Both the position numbers and the translations under genes were made by a program. The notes beneath the pieces are model-generated. The model was given only the letters and a program-made list of their open reading frames with translations, searched no databases and was not told where the DNA came from. DNA of 64,000 nucleotides from an uncultured Fibrobacter sp. Lineage in GTDB: Bacteria > Fibrobacterota > Fibrobacteria > Fibrobacterales > Fibrobacteraceae. Where the stretch lies: positions 1-64,000 of the forward strand of contig CAMKNA010000009.1 of the NCBI GenBank assembly GCA_946414075.1. The letters are read 5' to 3'. This document shows positions 32,267-40,849 of the stretch, one piece after another; the first letter of the stretch is position 1; every line of letters starts with the position of its first letter.

Positions 32267-32301
32267 TAGTTGTTAGTTAATAGTTACTAGTTACTAGTGG
32301 A
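32267..32301. repeat. five-unit heptamer repeat immediately upstream of the LysR gene
   Basis: TAG recurs at 32267, 32274, 32281, 32288 and 32295, giving units TAGTTGT, TAGTTAA, TAGTTAC, TAGTTAC and TAGTGGA. The array begins 6 bases before the regulator's start codon on the minus strand, so it would be in its leader or promoter. The remaining part of the gap (to 32395) is AT-rich without a gene. Confidence 0.75.
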
Positions 32302-32395
32302 ACTGATGGTGAAGTATTTCCTATTCTTTTAGTAGGAATAGAATATAGGAAAAATCTATAACTTCGGCAAGAGCTTGTTCGTAAAAAAGCGGAAA

Positions 32396-33055
32396 TTAGT
32401 CTTCGAAGGGTCGGACCCTCAGGGTGACACCCAGATTTTCGCAGGTCTTGCGGCAGATTTCGATTTTTTCTTCGGACATGACCTTCTCCACCACGGTCAG
32501 CACCACATTGGGCACGAACCGCTTCGCTTTCACGGCAAAGTCCTTCAGGGCCTCGTAAGACTGGATGCCGAACTTGGACCGGGTAAGGGCCAAAAATTCT
32601 TCGGCGTCCGGCGCGTTCAATGAGATGGAGACCGTGTCGAAACGGCCCTTCAGTTCGGGCGTTATGTCTTTCCCGTGAATCAGGTTTGCAAGTCCGTTGG
32701 TGTTTACGCGGACCTTCAGGTTCGGGTATTTCGCCTTCAGCTGGTCAATGATTTTGCACACATCGCCTAGGCGCTCCAAAGGCTCACCGAAACCGCAAAA
32801 AATCAACTCGTGAATGGCGGAAAGGTCAAAGGCGTCGAATTCTTCCATCACGGTCTCTAAGCTGGGCTCGCCACCCTTGAGCCAGAGGGAGTTCCCTTCC
32901 ATCATCTTCTTGGTCTGGCGCAGGCAAAAGACGCAGCTACAGGGGCAGCGGTTGGTGATGTTCACATAGACATTCTTTCCGGTCAAGTCACCGCTGTCCT
33001 TGAGATTCAGGTAGCCTGCCTGGCCTGCTTTTCCGGTAACCGTATATAAAATCAT
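32396..33055 (-). CDS. small radical SAM protein (TatD-associated type)
   Basis: A 219-residue radical SAM enzyme. NITNRCPCSCVFCLRQ supplies the CxxxCxxC [4Fe-4S] site (with an extra Cys within). ELIFCGFGEPLER is the GGE-like SAM motif and VRVNTNGLANL follows. The short length and motif order fit the TIGR04038-type 'TatD family-associated' radical SAM proteins, whose substrate is unknown. The start overlaps the pdxY stop by 4 bases, so it is the last gene of the cytX-pdxY-radical SAM operon. A cofactor-related role is suggested by the neighbours (inference). Confidence 0.8.
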   Translation of the reverse strand: MILYTVTGKAGQAGYLNLKDSGDLTGKNVYVNITNRCPCSCVFCLRQTKKMMEGNSLWLKGGEPSLETVMEEFDAFDLSAIHELIFCGFGEPLERLGDVCKIIDQLKAKYPNLKVRVNTNGLANLIHGKDITPELKGRFDTVSISLNAPDAEEFLALTRSKFGIQSYEALKDFAVKAKRFVPNVVLTVVEKVMSEEKIEICRKTCENLGVTLRVRPFED

Positions 33056-33885
33056 TTTTCCTCCTCCGTCAAATCGCGAAGGTACATCTCGACGCTAAGC
33101 CCCCAATGGGTAGGAACCTTGTTTTCTTCGCAATAGGTAATGCACTTGGAGGCGAATTCGGTGGCCCGTTTCACGGAGTCGTAGAAACCATGCCCGTTCA
33201 GGTACATGCCTGCAATCACGGCGCTAATCACGTCGCCGGTTCCGCTCCGGTCTCCTCCGATGCGGTCCACCATGATGGTCTTGGGCGTTTCGCCACGGCT
33301 GAAAACAAAGTTCATGATTTGTTTGCCGTGGTGGATTCCCGTAACCACGATGTGCTTGGGCCCCTGGAAACTCAGTTGCTGGCACATGGCTTCCAGTTCG
33401 GCAGGCGAAAAGTCGCCATCCCGATAGTCCATATCCATCAGGGAGCAGAGCTCCGTCAGGTTGGGCGTCAAGATATCTGCATGGCGGATCAGGTCCTTCA
33501 TCTTGTTGCAGAGGGCCGGCGTGTAGGTCTTGTAAAGCCGTCCGTAGTCGCCCATCACCGGGTCCACCAGGGTGAATACGCCCTCTTTCTTGAAGGTCTT
33601 GATAAAATCGACGACGATGTCCACCTGCTCTTCGGAACCTAAAAATCCCGTGGCGATGGCGTCGAAGGACATGTCCAGATCCTTGTAGGTCTGGATATAG
33701 TCGCGCATCTTTGGAGTGTAATCGTCGAAGAAATACTTGGGAAACTGGGTGTGAGTTGAAAGGATTGCAGTAGGCACGGCTACGGCCTGAATTTTCATGG
33801 CCGAAACCACGGGCGCCATGACGGCAACGGAGCATCTCCCGAAGCCCGTAATGTCGTTGATGAGCGCAATCTTTTTCTGTGGCAT
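33052..33885 (-). CDS. pyridoxal/pyridoxamine kinase (PdxY/PdxK-like)
   Basis: A 277-residue ribokinase-superfamily enzyme. It has KKIALINDITGFGRCSVAVMAPV at the N-terminus, FTLVDPVMGDYGRLYKTY, ADILTPNLTELCSLM and the anion-hole motif DRIGGDRSGTGDVISAVIAGM with the catalytic Asp. It phosphorylates pyridoxal-type vitamers. ThiD-like HMP kinases share this fold, and the operon partner here is a CytX-type HMP transporter, so dual or HMP kinase activity is possible. It starts 2 bases after the cytX stop and overlaps the radical SAM gene. Confidence 0.85.
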   Translation of the reverse strand: MPQKKIALINDITGFGRCSVAVMAPVVSAMKIQAVAVPTAILSTHTQFPKYFFDDYTPKMRDYIQTYKDLDMSFDAIATGFLGSEEQVDIVVDFIKTFKKEGVFTLVDPVMGDYGRLYKTYTPALCNKMKDLIRHADILTPNLTELCSLMDMDYRDGDFSPAELEAMCQQLSFQGPKHIVVTGIHHGKQIMNFVFSRGETPKTIMVDRIGGDRSGTGDVISAVIAGMYLNGHGFYDSVKRATEFASKCITYCEENKVPTHWGLSVEMYLRDLTEEEK

Positions 33886-33887
33886 GG

Positions 33888-35093
33888 TTATGTCGACTTA
33901 GCCTTGTTTTTCAAAACCCAAATATAGGAAATTGCGGCGGAGACAAGTACCGATACCAGCGTGGGGCCCAAAAAGATGGAGTCCAGACGGACCGTTACCT
34001 GGTACACGACAAAGCCTGCAAGCCAGGCGAAGAGGTTCCAGAGCCAGAACGCCTTGCCGGTTCGCCCTTGTTTGTCCAAAAAGAACGACACCAGAAGAAC
34101 GGCGGCCATGGGCGCAAAGACGGAAGCGATGAGGTAGAGGAAACTGATGTAGTGGTCCATGATTCCGGAGATGGCAAGAACGGCGCTGATGGCGCTTACC
34201 ACAACGCCTGTGATTTTCGGATTGAGCTTGTGGACGATAGCCTTTGCCGATTCACCTGCGGAATTTGCCGCAAGGAAGTTGGTGGTGACCGTCGAAAGCA
34301 CCACGATGATGATTCCGGGGATTCCAAGGCCCGCCAGGAGAATGGCCTGGGCGATATCGTTCCCGACGCCGGCGCTTGCAATTTCAAGCCCGATAAAGTA
34401 CATCCAGAAGCTGGCGACGGTGTAGGCGATGGCGGAAACGGCAGTGGCGCGCAGGGGCTTTTCTACATCTTTCGTGTAGTCCGAAATTACGGGCAACCAG
34501 GAAAGAGGCAGAGCCATGGAGATTTCAAAGATGCTCCAGAAACCGAGGCTATGGCCTGCGGCACTGTTTACTCCGGAGGCAGAGACGTTTGCAAGAGAGC
34601 TGCCGACGCCGAACAATTTAACAGTCAGGGCCACCAGCAAAACGGTCAGGATAGCCATCACGACGGTAGTGACCTTCGCAAAGCGGCGCAGGCCCACGAA
34701 AACCCAAAGAGCGATGAGAACCGCCAGCACCACGCAGGTCAGCGGAAACGAAATGGGCAAGTGCAGCCCGGCCAGCACGGTAGCGCCTTGGGCGTTCAGC
34801 ACGGCAATCCAGGCCACTAGCTGGAACAGGTTCAAGGAGGCGAAAAACTTTGAACCGTAGGACCCATAGACAGAAGCCGTAGTTTCCATGGCGTTCAGGC
34901 GAATGCGGGCGCCGATAAGGCCTACAAAGAAAAGGAAGATGCCGCCGATGACATGCCCAAGAACCAGAGGCAACCATAAGGAACCTGGAGCGGCCTCCGC
35001 ACCGATTTCAATGCCCGCTTCTATTTCGGAAACGGAAACGGCCACGCCGAACCAGATGATGGCATTGGTGAATAGACCTGTGCGTTTTTCCAT
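33888..35093 (-). CDS. CytX-like hydroxymethylpyrimidine transporter (NCS1 family)
   Basis: A 401-residue polytopic transporter with about 12 spans. Its N-terminus FTNAIIWFGVAVSVSEIEAG matches the CytX branch of the cytosine/purine/thiamine (NCS1) permeases, which are thought to import the thiamine precursor HMP. Start ATG 35093 has a CAGGAG ribosome site; longer upstream frames run into the divergent phosphatase promoter. CytX genes are usually under a TPP riboswitch, but the short leader here (under 100 bases) shows no THI box. The next gene encodes a pyridoxal-kinase-like enzyme. Confidence 0.78.
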   Translation of the reverse strand: MEKRTGLFTNAIIWFGVAVSVSEIEAGIEIGAEAAPGSLWLPLVLGHVIGGIFLFFVGLIGARIRLNAMETTASVYGSYGSKFFASLNLFQLVAWIAVLNAQGATVLAGLHLPISFPLTCVVLAVLIALWVFVGLRRFAKVTTVVMAILTVLLVALTVKLFGVGSSLANVSASGVNSAAGHSLGFWSIFEISMALPLSWLPVISDYTKDVEKPLRATAVSAIAYTVASFWMYFIGLEIASAGVGNDIAQAILLAGLGIPGIIIVVLSTVTTNFLAANSAGESAKAIVHKLNPKITGVVVSAISAVLAISGIMDHYISFLYLIASVFAPMAAVLLVSFFLDKQGRTGKAFWLWNLFAWLAGFVVYQVTVRLDSIFLGPTLVSVLVSAAISYIWVLKNKAKST

Positions 35094-35183
35094 TTGGAAT
35101 CTCCTGAAATTTTGGCGTAAATATAGAAGAAACGAAGGTGACCGTCCAATACATATTCCTAATAGCGGGTTATCTGGAAAAAC

Positions 35184-35189
35184 TATATT
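35184..35189 (+). promoter_or_regulatory. -10 element 6 bases before a phosphatase gene
   Basis: TATATT, then TGTGGT, then ATG at 35196. No Shine-Dalgarno and no -35 match, fitting the leaderless pattern seen elsewhere in this window. Confidence 0.5.
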
Positions 35190-35195
35190 TGTGGT

Positions 35196-35702
35196 ATGGA
35201 AAAGGTTAGAATTCTGTTCATTTGTCATGGAAATATTTGCCGGAGCCCTATGGCTGAATTTGTCATGAAGGACAAACTAATGAAGGCGGGTGTCGACGAT
35301 ACCGGAACGAAATTTGCAGACCGATTCGAGGTGGCAAGCGCCGCCACCAGCACCGAAGAAATTGGGAACCCGGTGTACCCGCCGGCACGGCGTATGCTGA
35401 ACTCTCACGGCATAGACTGTAGCGGCAAGCATGCCCGACAGATGACGGCCCGGGATTACGACTACTACGATTACATCGTCTTGATGGACCGGAACAACCT
35501 GCGGAATTTGCGGTGGATTCTGCCGGCCGACATTTATGAAAGGGAAACATCGAAGCCCTGCAAGGTTTCTCTGCTTATGGAATGGGCGGGAGTGTTTCGC
35601 GATGTGGCGGATCCGTGGTATACCGGAGACTTTCAGGCTACCTGGGATGACGTGAATGTTGGCTGTGACGCCATGCTGGATAAGCTGACGGCGCAATCCT
35701 AG
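35196..35702 (+). CDS. low-molecular-weight protein-tyrosine phosphatase
   Basis: A 168-residue LMW-PTP. The P-loop is FICHGNICRSPMAEF near residue 10 (Cx5RS) and the general-acid loop is DPWYTGDFQ at the C-terminal end. Such enzymes act on arginine or tyrosine phosphate; in bacteria they often control exopolysaccharide export kinases, but no such kinase is nearby. It is convergent with bioB, with a 2-base gap, and divergent from cytX. Confidence 0.93.
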   Translation: MEKVRILFICHGNICRSPMAEFVMKDKLMKAGVDDTGTKFADRFEVASAATSTEEIGNPVYPPARRMLNSHGIDCSGKHARQMTARDYDYYDYIVLMDRNNLRNLRWILPADIYERETSKPCKVSLLMEWAGVFRDVADPWYTGDFQATWDDVNVGCDAMLDKLTAQS

Positions 35703-35704
35703 AA

Positions 35705-36676
35705 TTACAGAAATCCGTGGGGCTTGAACCCGAGCCCTTTCACCAGCTCGAAATCCTTGCAATTGTTGACGCCGGCGGTAGTGAGCATGTCGTCGGTGAT
35801 GGCCGCGTTGGCGCCACTTTTGAAGGCGCGTTTGCCGTCGTCGCCCAAGACGCCGCGACCACCCGCCAGGCGGATAAATGCCTTCGGGTTGATAAAGCGG
35901 TAGATGGCCACGATGCGGCAGAACTCGTCGTTCGTGAGCTTCGGGAGGTTCTCGTAAGGTGTGCCCGGGATGGCGTTCAGCACATTCACCGGCGTGGACT
36001 TGACGCCAAGAGCGCGCAGGTCCAGACACATGTCGATGCGGTCCTCCATGGTCTCACCCAGACCCATGATGCCACCGCTGCAGATTTCCAGGCCTGCGGC
36101 CAGGGCGTTCTGCAGAGCTGCAATCTTGTCGTCGTAGGTGTGGGTGGTGCACACATCGGGAAAGTGCCTGCGGTAGGTTTCCAGGTTGTTGTGGAAGCGG
36201 GTGAGGCCGGCTTCCTTAAGCTTGTCGAACTGCTCCCTGTTCAGGAGACCTGCCGAAAGGCATACGGAAAGCTTGGTCTCTTTTTTGAGCCTGCGGATGG
36301 CTTCGCAAATCTGCTCCACATCGCGGTTCGAAAGGGTGCGGCCCGAAGTGACGATGGAATAGCGGGGGATGCCCGCGGCTTCCTTTTTCTTGGCGTCGGC
36401 CACGATTTCGTCGGCAGATAGCAGCTTGTATTCGGGGGCGCCGGTGTGGTAGTAGCTGCTCTGGGCGCAGTACTTGCAGTTCTCGGAGCAGCGGCCACTG
36501 CGGGCGTTCACGATAGAGCAGAAGTCGAAATCGTTGCCGTGGAATTTCTCGCGAATTTCGTTGGCGGCATCGCAGAGTTCCTTGAGGTTTTCGCTCAAAA
36601 GGCGGATGGCGTCATCGCGGGTGATCTCGTAGCCGCTTTCAATAATTTTGTTTTTTAGTTCTTGTACGAAGGACAT
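35705..36676 (-). CDS. bioB: biotin synthase
   Basis: A 323-residue radical SAM enzyme with GRCSENCKYCAQSSYY (CxxxCxxC), YSIVTSGRTLSNRDVEQI, RFHNNLETYRRHFPDVCTTH, ICSGGIMGLGE and ARG-containing IRLAGGRG, all diagnostic of BioB. It inserts sulfur into dethiobiotin using an auxiliary [2Fe-2S] cluster. It stands alone; other biotin genes are not in the window. The ATG at 36676 has no obvious ribosome site. Confidence 0.97.
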   Translation of the reverse strand: MSFVQELKNKIIESGYEITRDDAIRLLSENLKELCDAANEIREKFHGNDFDFCSIVNARSGRCSENCKYCAQSSYYHTGAPEYKLLSADEIVADAKKKEAAGIPRYSIVTSGRTLSNRDVEQICEAIRRLKKETKLSVCLSAGLLNREQFDKLKEAGLTRFHNNLETYRRHFPDVCTTHTYDDKIAALQNALAAGLEICSGGIMGLGETMEDRIDMCLDLRALGVKSTPVNVLNAIPGTPYENLPKLTNDEFCRIVAIYRFINPKAFIRLAGGRGVLGDDGKRAFKSGANAAITDDMLTTAGVNNCKDFELVKGLGFKPHGFL

Positions 36677-36696
36677 GATAATTGGTTAGAAGACTA

Positions 36697-36720
36697 GATG
36701 CTCGCCTGCGCGAGCATGAC
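36697..36720. repeat. palindromic intergenic repeat (GATGCxCGC...GCGxGCATGAC type)
   Basis: ATGCTCGC (36698-36705) and GCGAGCAT (36710-36717) form a perfect 8-bp stem with a 4-base loop, flanked by G and GAC. It shares the flanking pattern with 37963-38009. It sits in the 178-base gap between bioB and argF, where nothing else but AT-rich sequence is seen. Confidence 0.65.
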
Positions 36721-36854
36721 AAGAAACAATTTTTTTCTGAGAAGAGAAAAACAAAAACTGCATTTTGCTTAAGAAACGAGTAGGGCAAGGCGTGAGCCCC
36801 CGTAGTGTACAAAGCGTACATGAGGGGGCGAACAACGCAGCAATGCGAAGTTTA

Positions 36855-37811
36855 TTAAGCAAAAGGCTCCATGACTTGCCAGAGCACTGCCTTGTGGGCG
36901 TGCAACCTGTTCTCCGCCTCTTCGAAGCTCATGTTCACATCCAGGTTGTCCATGACGGCGTCGGTGATTTCTTCGCCGCGGTGGGCGGGCAGGCAGTGGC
37001 TCACCTTGCAGTGGGCCGGAGCCAGCTTCAAAAGCTCGTCGTTGATCTGGAACGGCAAGAAATGGCTCTGCTTTTCGGCCTTCTCGCCTTCTTGACCCAT
37101 AGAGACCCACACATCGCTGTACAGGATGTCGGCGTCTTTCACGGCCTCCTTCGGGTCGTTGAAAACGCGGTACTGGCAGCCGTGCTTCTTGAGGCCAGCC
37201 TGGGCTTCTTCTACCACCTTGGTGGGCTGCTCAAAACCCTTGGGGCAGGCCAGCGTGAAGTTCATGCCCACCTTGGAGGCCAGGGCCAGGAAAGAATTGG
37301 CCACATTGTTGCCGTCGCCAATGAAGGCGACCGTCTTGGGCTTGCCATCGGCATTCTTGAAACCGCCCAGGTTCTCGCAAATCATCTGGGCAAAGGCGAT
37401 GGCCTGACAGGGGTGGTAGTCGTCGGTAAGGGCGTTCACCACAGGCACGCTACCGAATTCGGCCAGTTCTTCTACCAGCTGCTGCTTGAAACAGCGGACC
37501 ACGATGGCGTTTACCCAGCGGGAAAGACAGCGGGCCACATCCTTGACGCTTTCGCGCTTGCCAAGGCCGATGGAATCAGGGGCCAGCAATACGGCGTGAC
37601 CGCCCAGCTGGTTCATGCCCACCTGGAAGGTGGTGATGGTGCGCAACGAAGGCTTTTCGAAGAACATGGCGATGTTCTGGCCGTGCAGGCGTTCGGACAT
37701 CTTGCCCGCATGGACTTCTTTCTTGAGACGGGAGGCAATCTCCACGGTTTCGAGAATCTTTTCCTCGCTCCAGTCGGCGAGACGAAGGAAATGCTTGTTG
37801 CGATCGATCAT
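36855..37811 (-). CDS. argF: ornithine carbamoyltransferase
   Basis: A 318-residue transcarbamylase. FEKPSLRTITTFQVGMNQLGG is the carbamoyl-phosphate loop, FAQMICENLGGF and VAFIGDGNNVANSF follow. The ornithine-specific HCLPAHRGEEITDAVMD separates it from the acetylornithine enzymes of Bacteroidetes. The reaction makes citrulline in arginine synthesis. The start has a GAGGG ribosome site. No other arginine genes are adjacent. Confidence 0.95.
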   Translation of the reverse strand: MIDRNKHFLRLADWSEEKILETVEIASRLKKEVHAGKMSERLHGQNIAMFFEKPSLRTITTFQVGMNQLGGHAVLLAPDSIGLGKRESVKDVARCLSRWVNAIVVRCFKQQLVEELAEFGSVPVVNALTDDYHPCQAIAFAQMICENLGGFKNADGKPKTVAFIGDGNNVANSFLALASKVGMNFTLACPKGFEQPTKVVEEAQAGLKKHGCQYRVFNDPKEAVKDADILYSDVWVSMGQEGEKAEKQSHFLPFQINDELLKLAPAHCKVSHCLPAHRGEEITDAVMDNLDVNMSFEEAENRLHAHKAVLWQVMEPFA

Positions 37812-37962
37812 CTTTTATCCCTCGGGCACGGGACCCAATCAAAAAAAAGAAAACGGCTGCCCTTTTGTGAACGGCCGGTTTATCAAACGAAAGTCTAAAT
37901 ATATATAAAAATTCGGGAAAAAGGCGTATTGTAACGAATATTTACGATTTTTACCTAAAGAA

Positions 37963-38009
37963 GATGCCCGCTGGAGTTTACCCCGCACTTGATGCGGGGC
38001 GGGCATGAC
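37963..38009. repeat. nested palindromic intergenic repeat
   Basis: An outer stem ATGCCCGC/GCGGGCAT (37964-37971 with 37999-38006) encloses an inner stem CCCCGCA/TGCGGGG (37981-37987 with 37993-37999) and a short single-stranded arm. The ends match the element at 36697 (GATGC...GCATGACA). It may also serve as terminator for cstA, since it starts 12 bases after its stop, but lacks a long T-run. Confidence 0.65.
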
Positions 38010-38020
38010 ATGTTGGTTTT

Positions 38021-39583
38021 CTAGAACTTGAGCTCTTCCGGTCCCTTGACGGGGTTGGAGTCCTGGTATTTCTTTTCCAGTACCGGGTCCCAAACATCGG
38101 CATCGAACCCTTCCATCTTGGAAAGGGTCTTGCCCCTGACACACAGCATGGTTCCAAGCACCAGTGCGTTCTGGATGGCAAGGACCAAGGCGGTCTTGTA
38201 GTCCAGGCCAAATCCCAGGGGGGCCCCCTTCAGGTTCTCGGGGCTAACCCACAGGATGTAGTCAAAGCAGATAAAGGACATGAATATGCAGGGGATAAGG
38301 GCGATAAAGAAGTTCTTGCCCTTGCTGCGGAGGTACACGGTAGCCACGCAAAGGCTGCATACCGCCATAAGCTGGTTGCTCCAGCTGAAGTAGTTCCACA
38401 AGATATTGAAGCCTTCGGGGTTCATGTTGCTCCAGAAGATGAGCAGGGCGCAGAGGGCGAACATGGGGACCGTCAAAAGCAGGCGGTTCTTGGCGGACTT
38501 CTGGTCGATGCCCGTGATTTCGGCGATGGTAAGGCGTAGGCTGCGCAAGCTGGTGTCGCCGCTGGTAATGGCAAGTATGATGACGCCCACGACCACCAGC
38601 ACAGAGATGGGTGCGAAGGGAATGACGGTGGAAACCAATACGCTCAGCACTTTCACGCCGCTGGCACCGGTCATCAGTTCGGGCATCTGGTGGTAGATGA
38701 ACATACCACCGGCAGCCCAGATCATGCCGATAAGGCCTTCGATAATCATCATGCCGTAGAAGGTCTGACGGCCGCGCTTCTCGGTGACTTCGGTACGGGC
38801 CACGATGGGGCTCTGGGTGCTGTGGAATCCGCTGATGATGCCGCAGGCGATGGTCACGAACAGCATGGGGATTATGGGTTGTCCCGCCGGATGCTGGTTG
38901 AAGTTGCTCCCGAAGTCAGAGAAGTTGAATTCAGTCAGAACATTCAGGTTGGGGGCGATGCCGATAAGGATTCCAAGAGAAGCGAGAATCAACAGCCCGC
39001 CAAAGATGGGGTAGATGCGGCCGATAATCTTGTCGATGGGGAAGAAGGTGCTGGCAAAGTAGTAGGCGAAAATGCAGGCCACCGCAATCCAGAACACGGT
39101 GGGGGACTTGGCAGAACCTACGATGATGGGGGTGTTGATGAGGGCGGCAGGCGTGTTGGTGAACACCGCGCCCACCAGGATCAGGGCCACGGAGATGAGG
39201 GCCATGACCAGTTTGGAAGGGCCCTTGCCCAGGAACTTACGGGCCAACGCCGGGACGTTGTAGCCGTTGTTGCGCATGCTAATCATGCCACTGAAGTAGT
39301 CGTGCACCGCTCCGCCCAGCACATTTCCGATGGGGAGCAGAATGAACACGATGGCGCCGAACTTGATGCCGAGAATCACGCCGATGACAGGGCCGATTCC
39401 CGCGATGTTCAGGAGCTGGATAAGCATGTTCTTCCAGTGGGGAAGCACCATGCGGTCCACGCCGTCGGGGTTTGCAAGGGCGGGGGTCTTGCGGTCGTCG
39501 GGCCCGAACACCCGTTCCACGAACTTCCCGTAAGTGAAGTAGCCGCCAATCAAGATGGCAATGCCGATAAGGAATGTAATCAT
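38021..39583 (-). CDS. cstA: CstA-family peptide/pyruvate transporter
   Basis: A 520-residue membrane protein with about 14 spans. The conserved CstA start is clear (GGYFTYGKFVERVFGPDDRKTPA...DGVDRMVLPHWKNMLIQLLNIAGIGPVIG), then HDYFSGMISMRNNGYNVP. It is shorter than E. coli CstA (about 700 residues), as in the compact bacterial variants. Family members import pyruvate or small peptides under carbon limitation. Start at 39583 has a GGTAGG ribosome site. Monocistronic by spacing. Confidence 0.9.
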   Translation of the reverse strand: MITFLIGIAILIGGYFTYGKFVERVFGPDDRKTPALANPDGVDRMVLPHWKNMLIQLLNIAGIGPVIGVILGIKFGAIVFILLPIGNVLGGAVHDYFSGMISMRNNGYNVPALARKFLGKGPSKLVMALISVALILVGAVFTNTPAALINTPIIVGSAKSPTVFWIAVACIFAYYFASTFFPIDKIIGRIYPIFGGLLILASLGILIGIAPNLNVLTEFNFSDFGSNFNQHPAGQPIIPMLFVTIACGIISGFHSTQSPIVARTEVTEKRGRQTFYGMMIIEGLIGMIWAAGGMFIYHQMPELMTGASGVKVLSVLVSTVIPFAPISVLVVVGVIILAITSGDTSLRSLRLTIAEITGIDQKSAKNRLLLTVPMFALCALLIFWSNMNPEGFNILWNYFSWSNQLMAVCSLCVATVYLRSKGKNFFIALIPCIFMSFICFDYILWVSPENLKGAPLGFGLDYKTALVLAIQNALVLGTMLCVRGKTLSKMEGFDADVWDPVLEKKYQDSNPVKGPEELKF

Positions 39584-39629
39584 CTTTTGCCTACCTTAGA
39601 AAATACCCGCCTCTGGGACGGGTTCTAGT

Positions 39630-40811
39630 TTAAAAATCATCAAATTCAGATTCATCTGACTCAGCACTTGCGGAGTCAGATGAATCTTCTTCTTCGGGTT
39701 CCTCTTCTACAATCTTCTTTTTCTTCTTGGCCTTTTTCTTAGCCTTCGGGGCTTCCTCGGCTTCTTCTTCGGCATCTACGCTTCCGCTCCGGGCATAGCC
39801 CTTCTCCTTGGCAATCTCGTCGGGAGTCTTATCCTTGCCGAACTGCTGCTTGAAATAGAGTACATTGGTGGTGAAGCTGGACTTGCCCGCGTAATCGTAG
39901 CCGAGAACCGGATGGAAGGAGGTGCCTATCTGGAAGGCCACCGCGATGCCGAACTTGAAACCGTCGTTTCCGTCGACGGTGATGTTCGGGTTAAGCTCTA
40001 GGTTGTTCCTCCCTTCGGCATGGGACACCAGGTGTCCGCTCGCTTCCATGCTCCCGCTCTGGTAACCAAGGGTCAGCAACACTTCCACCATTTCCACGGG
40101 CTTGTAGCCGATAACCACATCAAAGGTGAACGCCGAAATATCCAGATCAAGGGTGCCCTCGTAGTCTTCGGGCTGGTAGCTGATGCCGCTGGAGCTATAG
40201 CCCAGCACCAGGCTCACATCCAGGTCTTGTGCAGGTTTGGGAAGCATGTACTGGAAAAGATGGCCGAAACTGTACTGCAGGCCAATACCGATAAGGTTGA
40301 ACTTCTTGAGCTCGCTCACGGCTGGCAGCCACATGCCGCGGAGAGCCAGTCGTGCATGGTAGTACCCACCGGCCAGTTGCAGGTAGGGGTAGGTGAATAC
40401 GCCCAGATTGTGGAGCGTTTCGTTTCCGTAAACGGTAGGTTCGTAATTTGCCGGGTCGCCGTGGGTACCAAAAATGGTGGGAACGCTCGCTCCATTTTCC
40501 GAGAAAGTCTGATCGTCGTCACCGATGGGGATCAGGGCAAAGGGAAGTCCCGCTTCGAAAGTCATGCTTTCGGGAACATTGGCGCTCACATACCAGTTGC
40601 TGTTCAGTACGGGGCCAAGGTTCGTGATAATCGGTTTCACATAGCCCGGACGGTTGAAGATACGGGGGTCGTAATCAGGCTTGTCTGGGGATCTGTTTTC
40701 AAAAGCGGCAATGGATTCGTAGATGGAGGCGTAACCTTTGTCGTCCATGGCCGTTGCCACGGCTGCCAAGCAGAGTCCCGAGACCAGAAATAGCTTGAAA
40801 GGCATTTTCAT
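39630..40811 (-). CDS. outer-membrane-type protein with Lys/Glu-rich tail
   Basis: A 393-residue protein with a signal peptide (MKMPFKLFLVSGLCLAAVATA). It has a long beta-strand-rich body with alternating polar/hydrophobic residues typical of an outer-membrane barrel (LNLIG-type strands such as KKFNLIGIGLQYSFGHLFQYM). The C-terminal ~80 residues are low in complexity: basic (PKAKKKAKKKKK) then acidic (EEEPEEEDSSDSASAESDE). The family may be the DUF6588-like group, not certain. A TAAAAT box ends 7 bases before the ATG, so the mRNA may be leaderless. It follows another barrel gene. Confidence 0.65.
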   Translation of the reverse strand: MKMPFKLFLVSGLCLAAVATAMDDKGYASIYESIAAFENRSPDKPDYDPRIFNRPGYVKPIITNLGPVLNSNWYVSANVPESMTFEAGLPFALIPIGDDDQTFSENGASVPTIFGTHGDPANYEPTVYGNETLHNLGVFTYPYLQLAGGYYHARLALRGMWLPAVSELKKFNLIGIGLQYSFGHLFQYMLPKPAQDLDVSLVLGYSSSGISYQPEDYEGTLDLDISAFTFDVVIGYKPVEMVEVLLTLGYQSGSMEASGHLVSHAEGRNNLELNPNITVDGNDGFKFGIAVAFQIGTSFHPVLGYDYAGKSSFTTNVLYFKQQFGKDKTPDEIAKEKGYARSGSVDAEEEAEEAPKAKKKAKKKKKIVEEEPEEEDSSDSASAESDESEFDDF

Positions 40812-40849
40812 GGGCCCAATTTTAGAAATTTTAAGGCCCGCTGTTTAGC

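Noticed and set aside
33879-34820. Charged 313-codon frame opposite the cytX-like gene
   Set aside because: Shadow of a membrane-protein gene; no domain pattern and it runs against the operon.
35094-35195. TPP riboswitch upstream of the cytX-like gene
   Set aside because: The gap is only ~100 bases, is shared with a divergent gene and shows no CTGAGA-type THI box.
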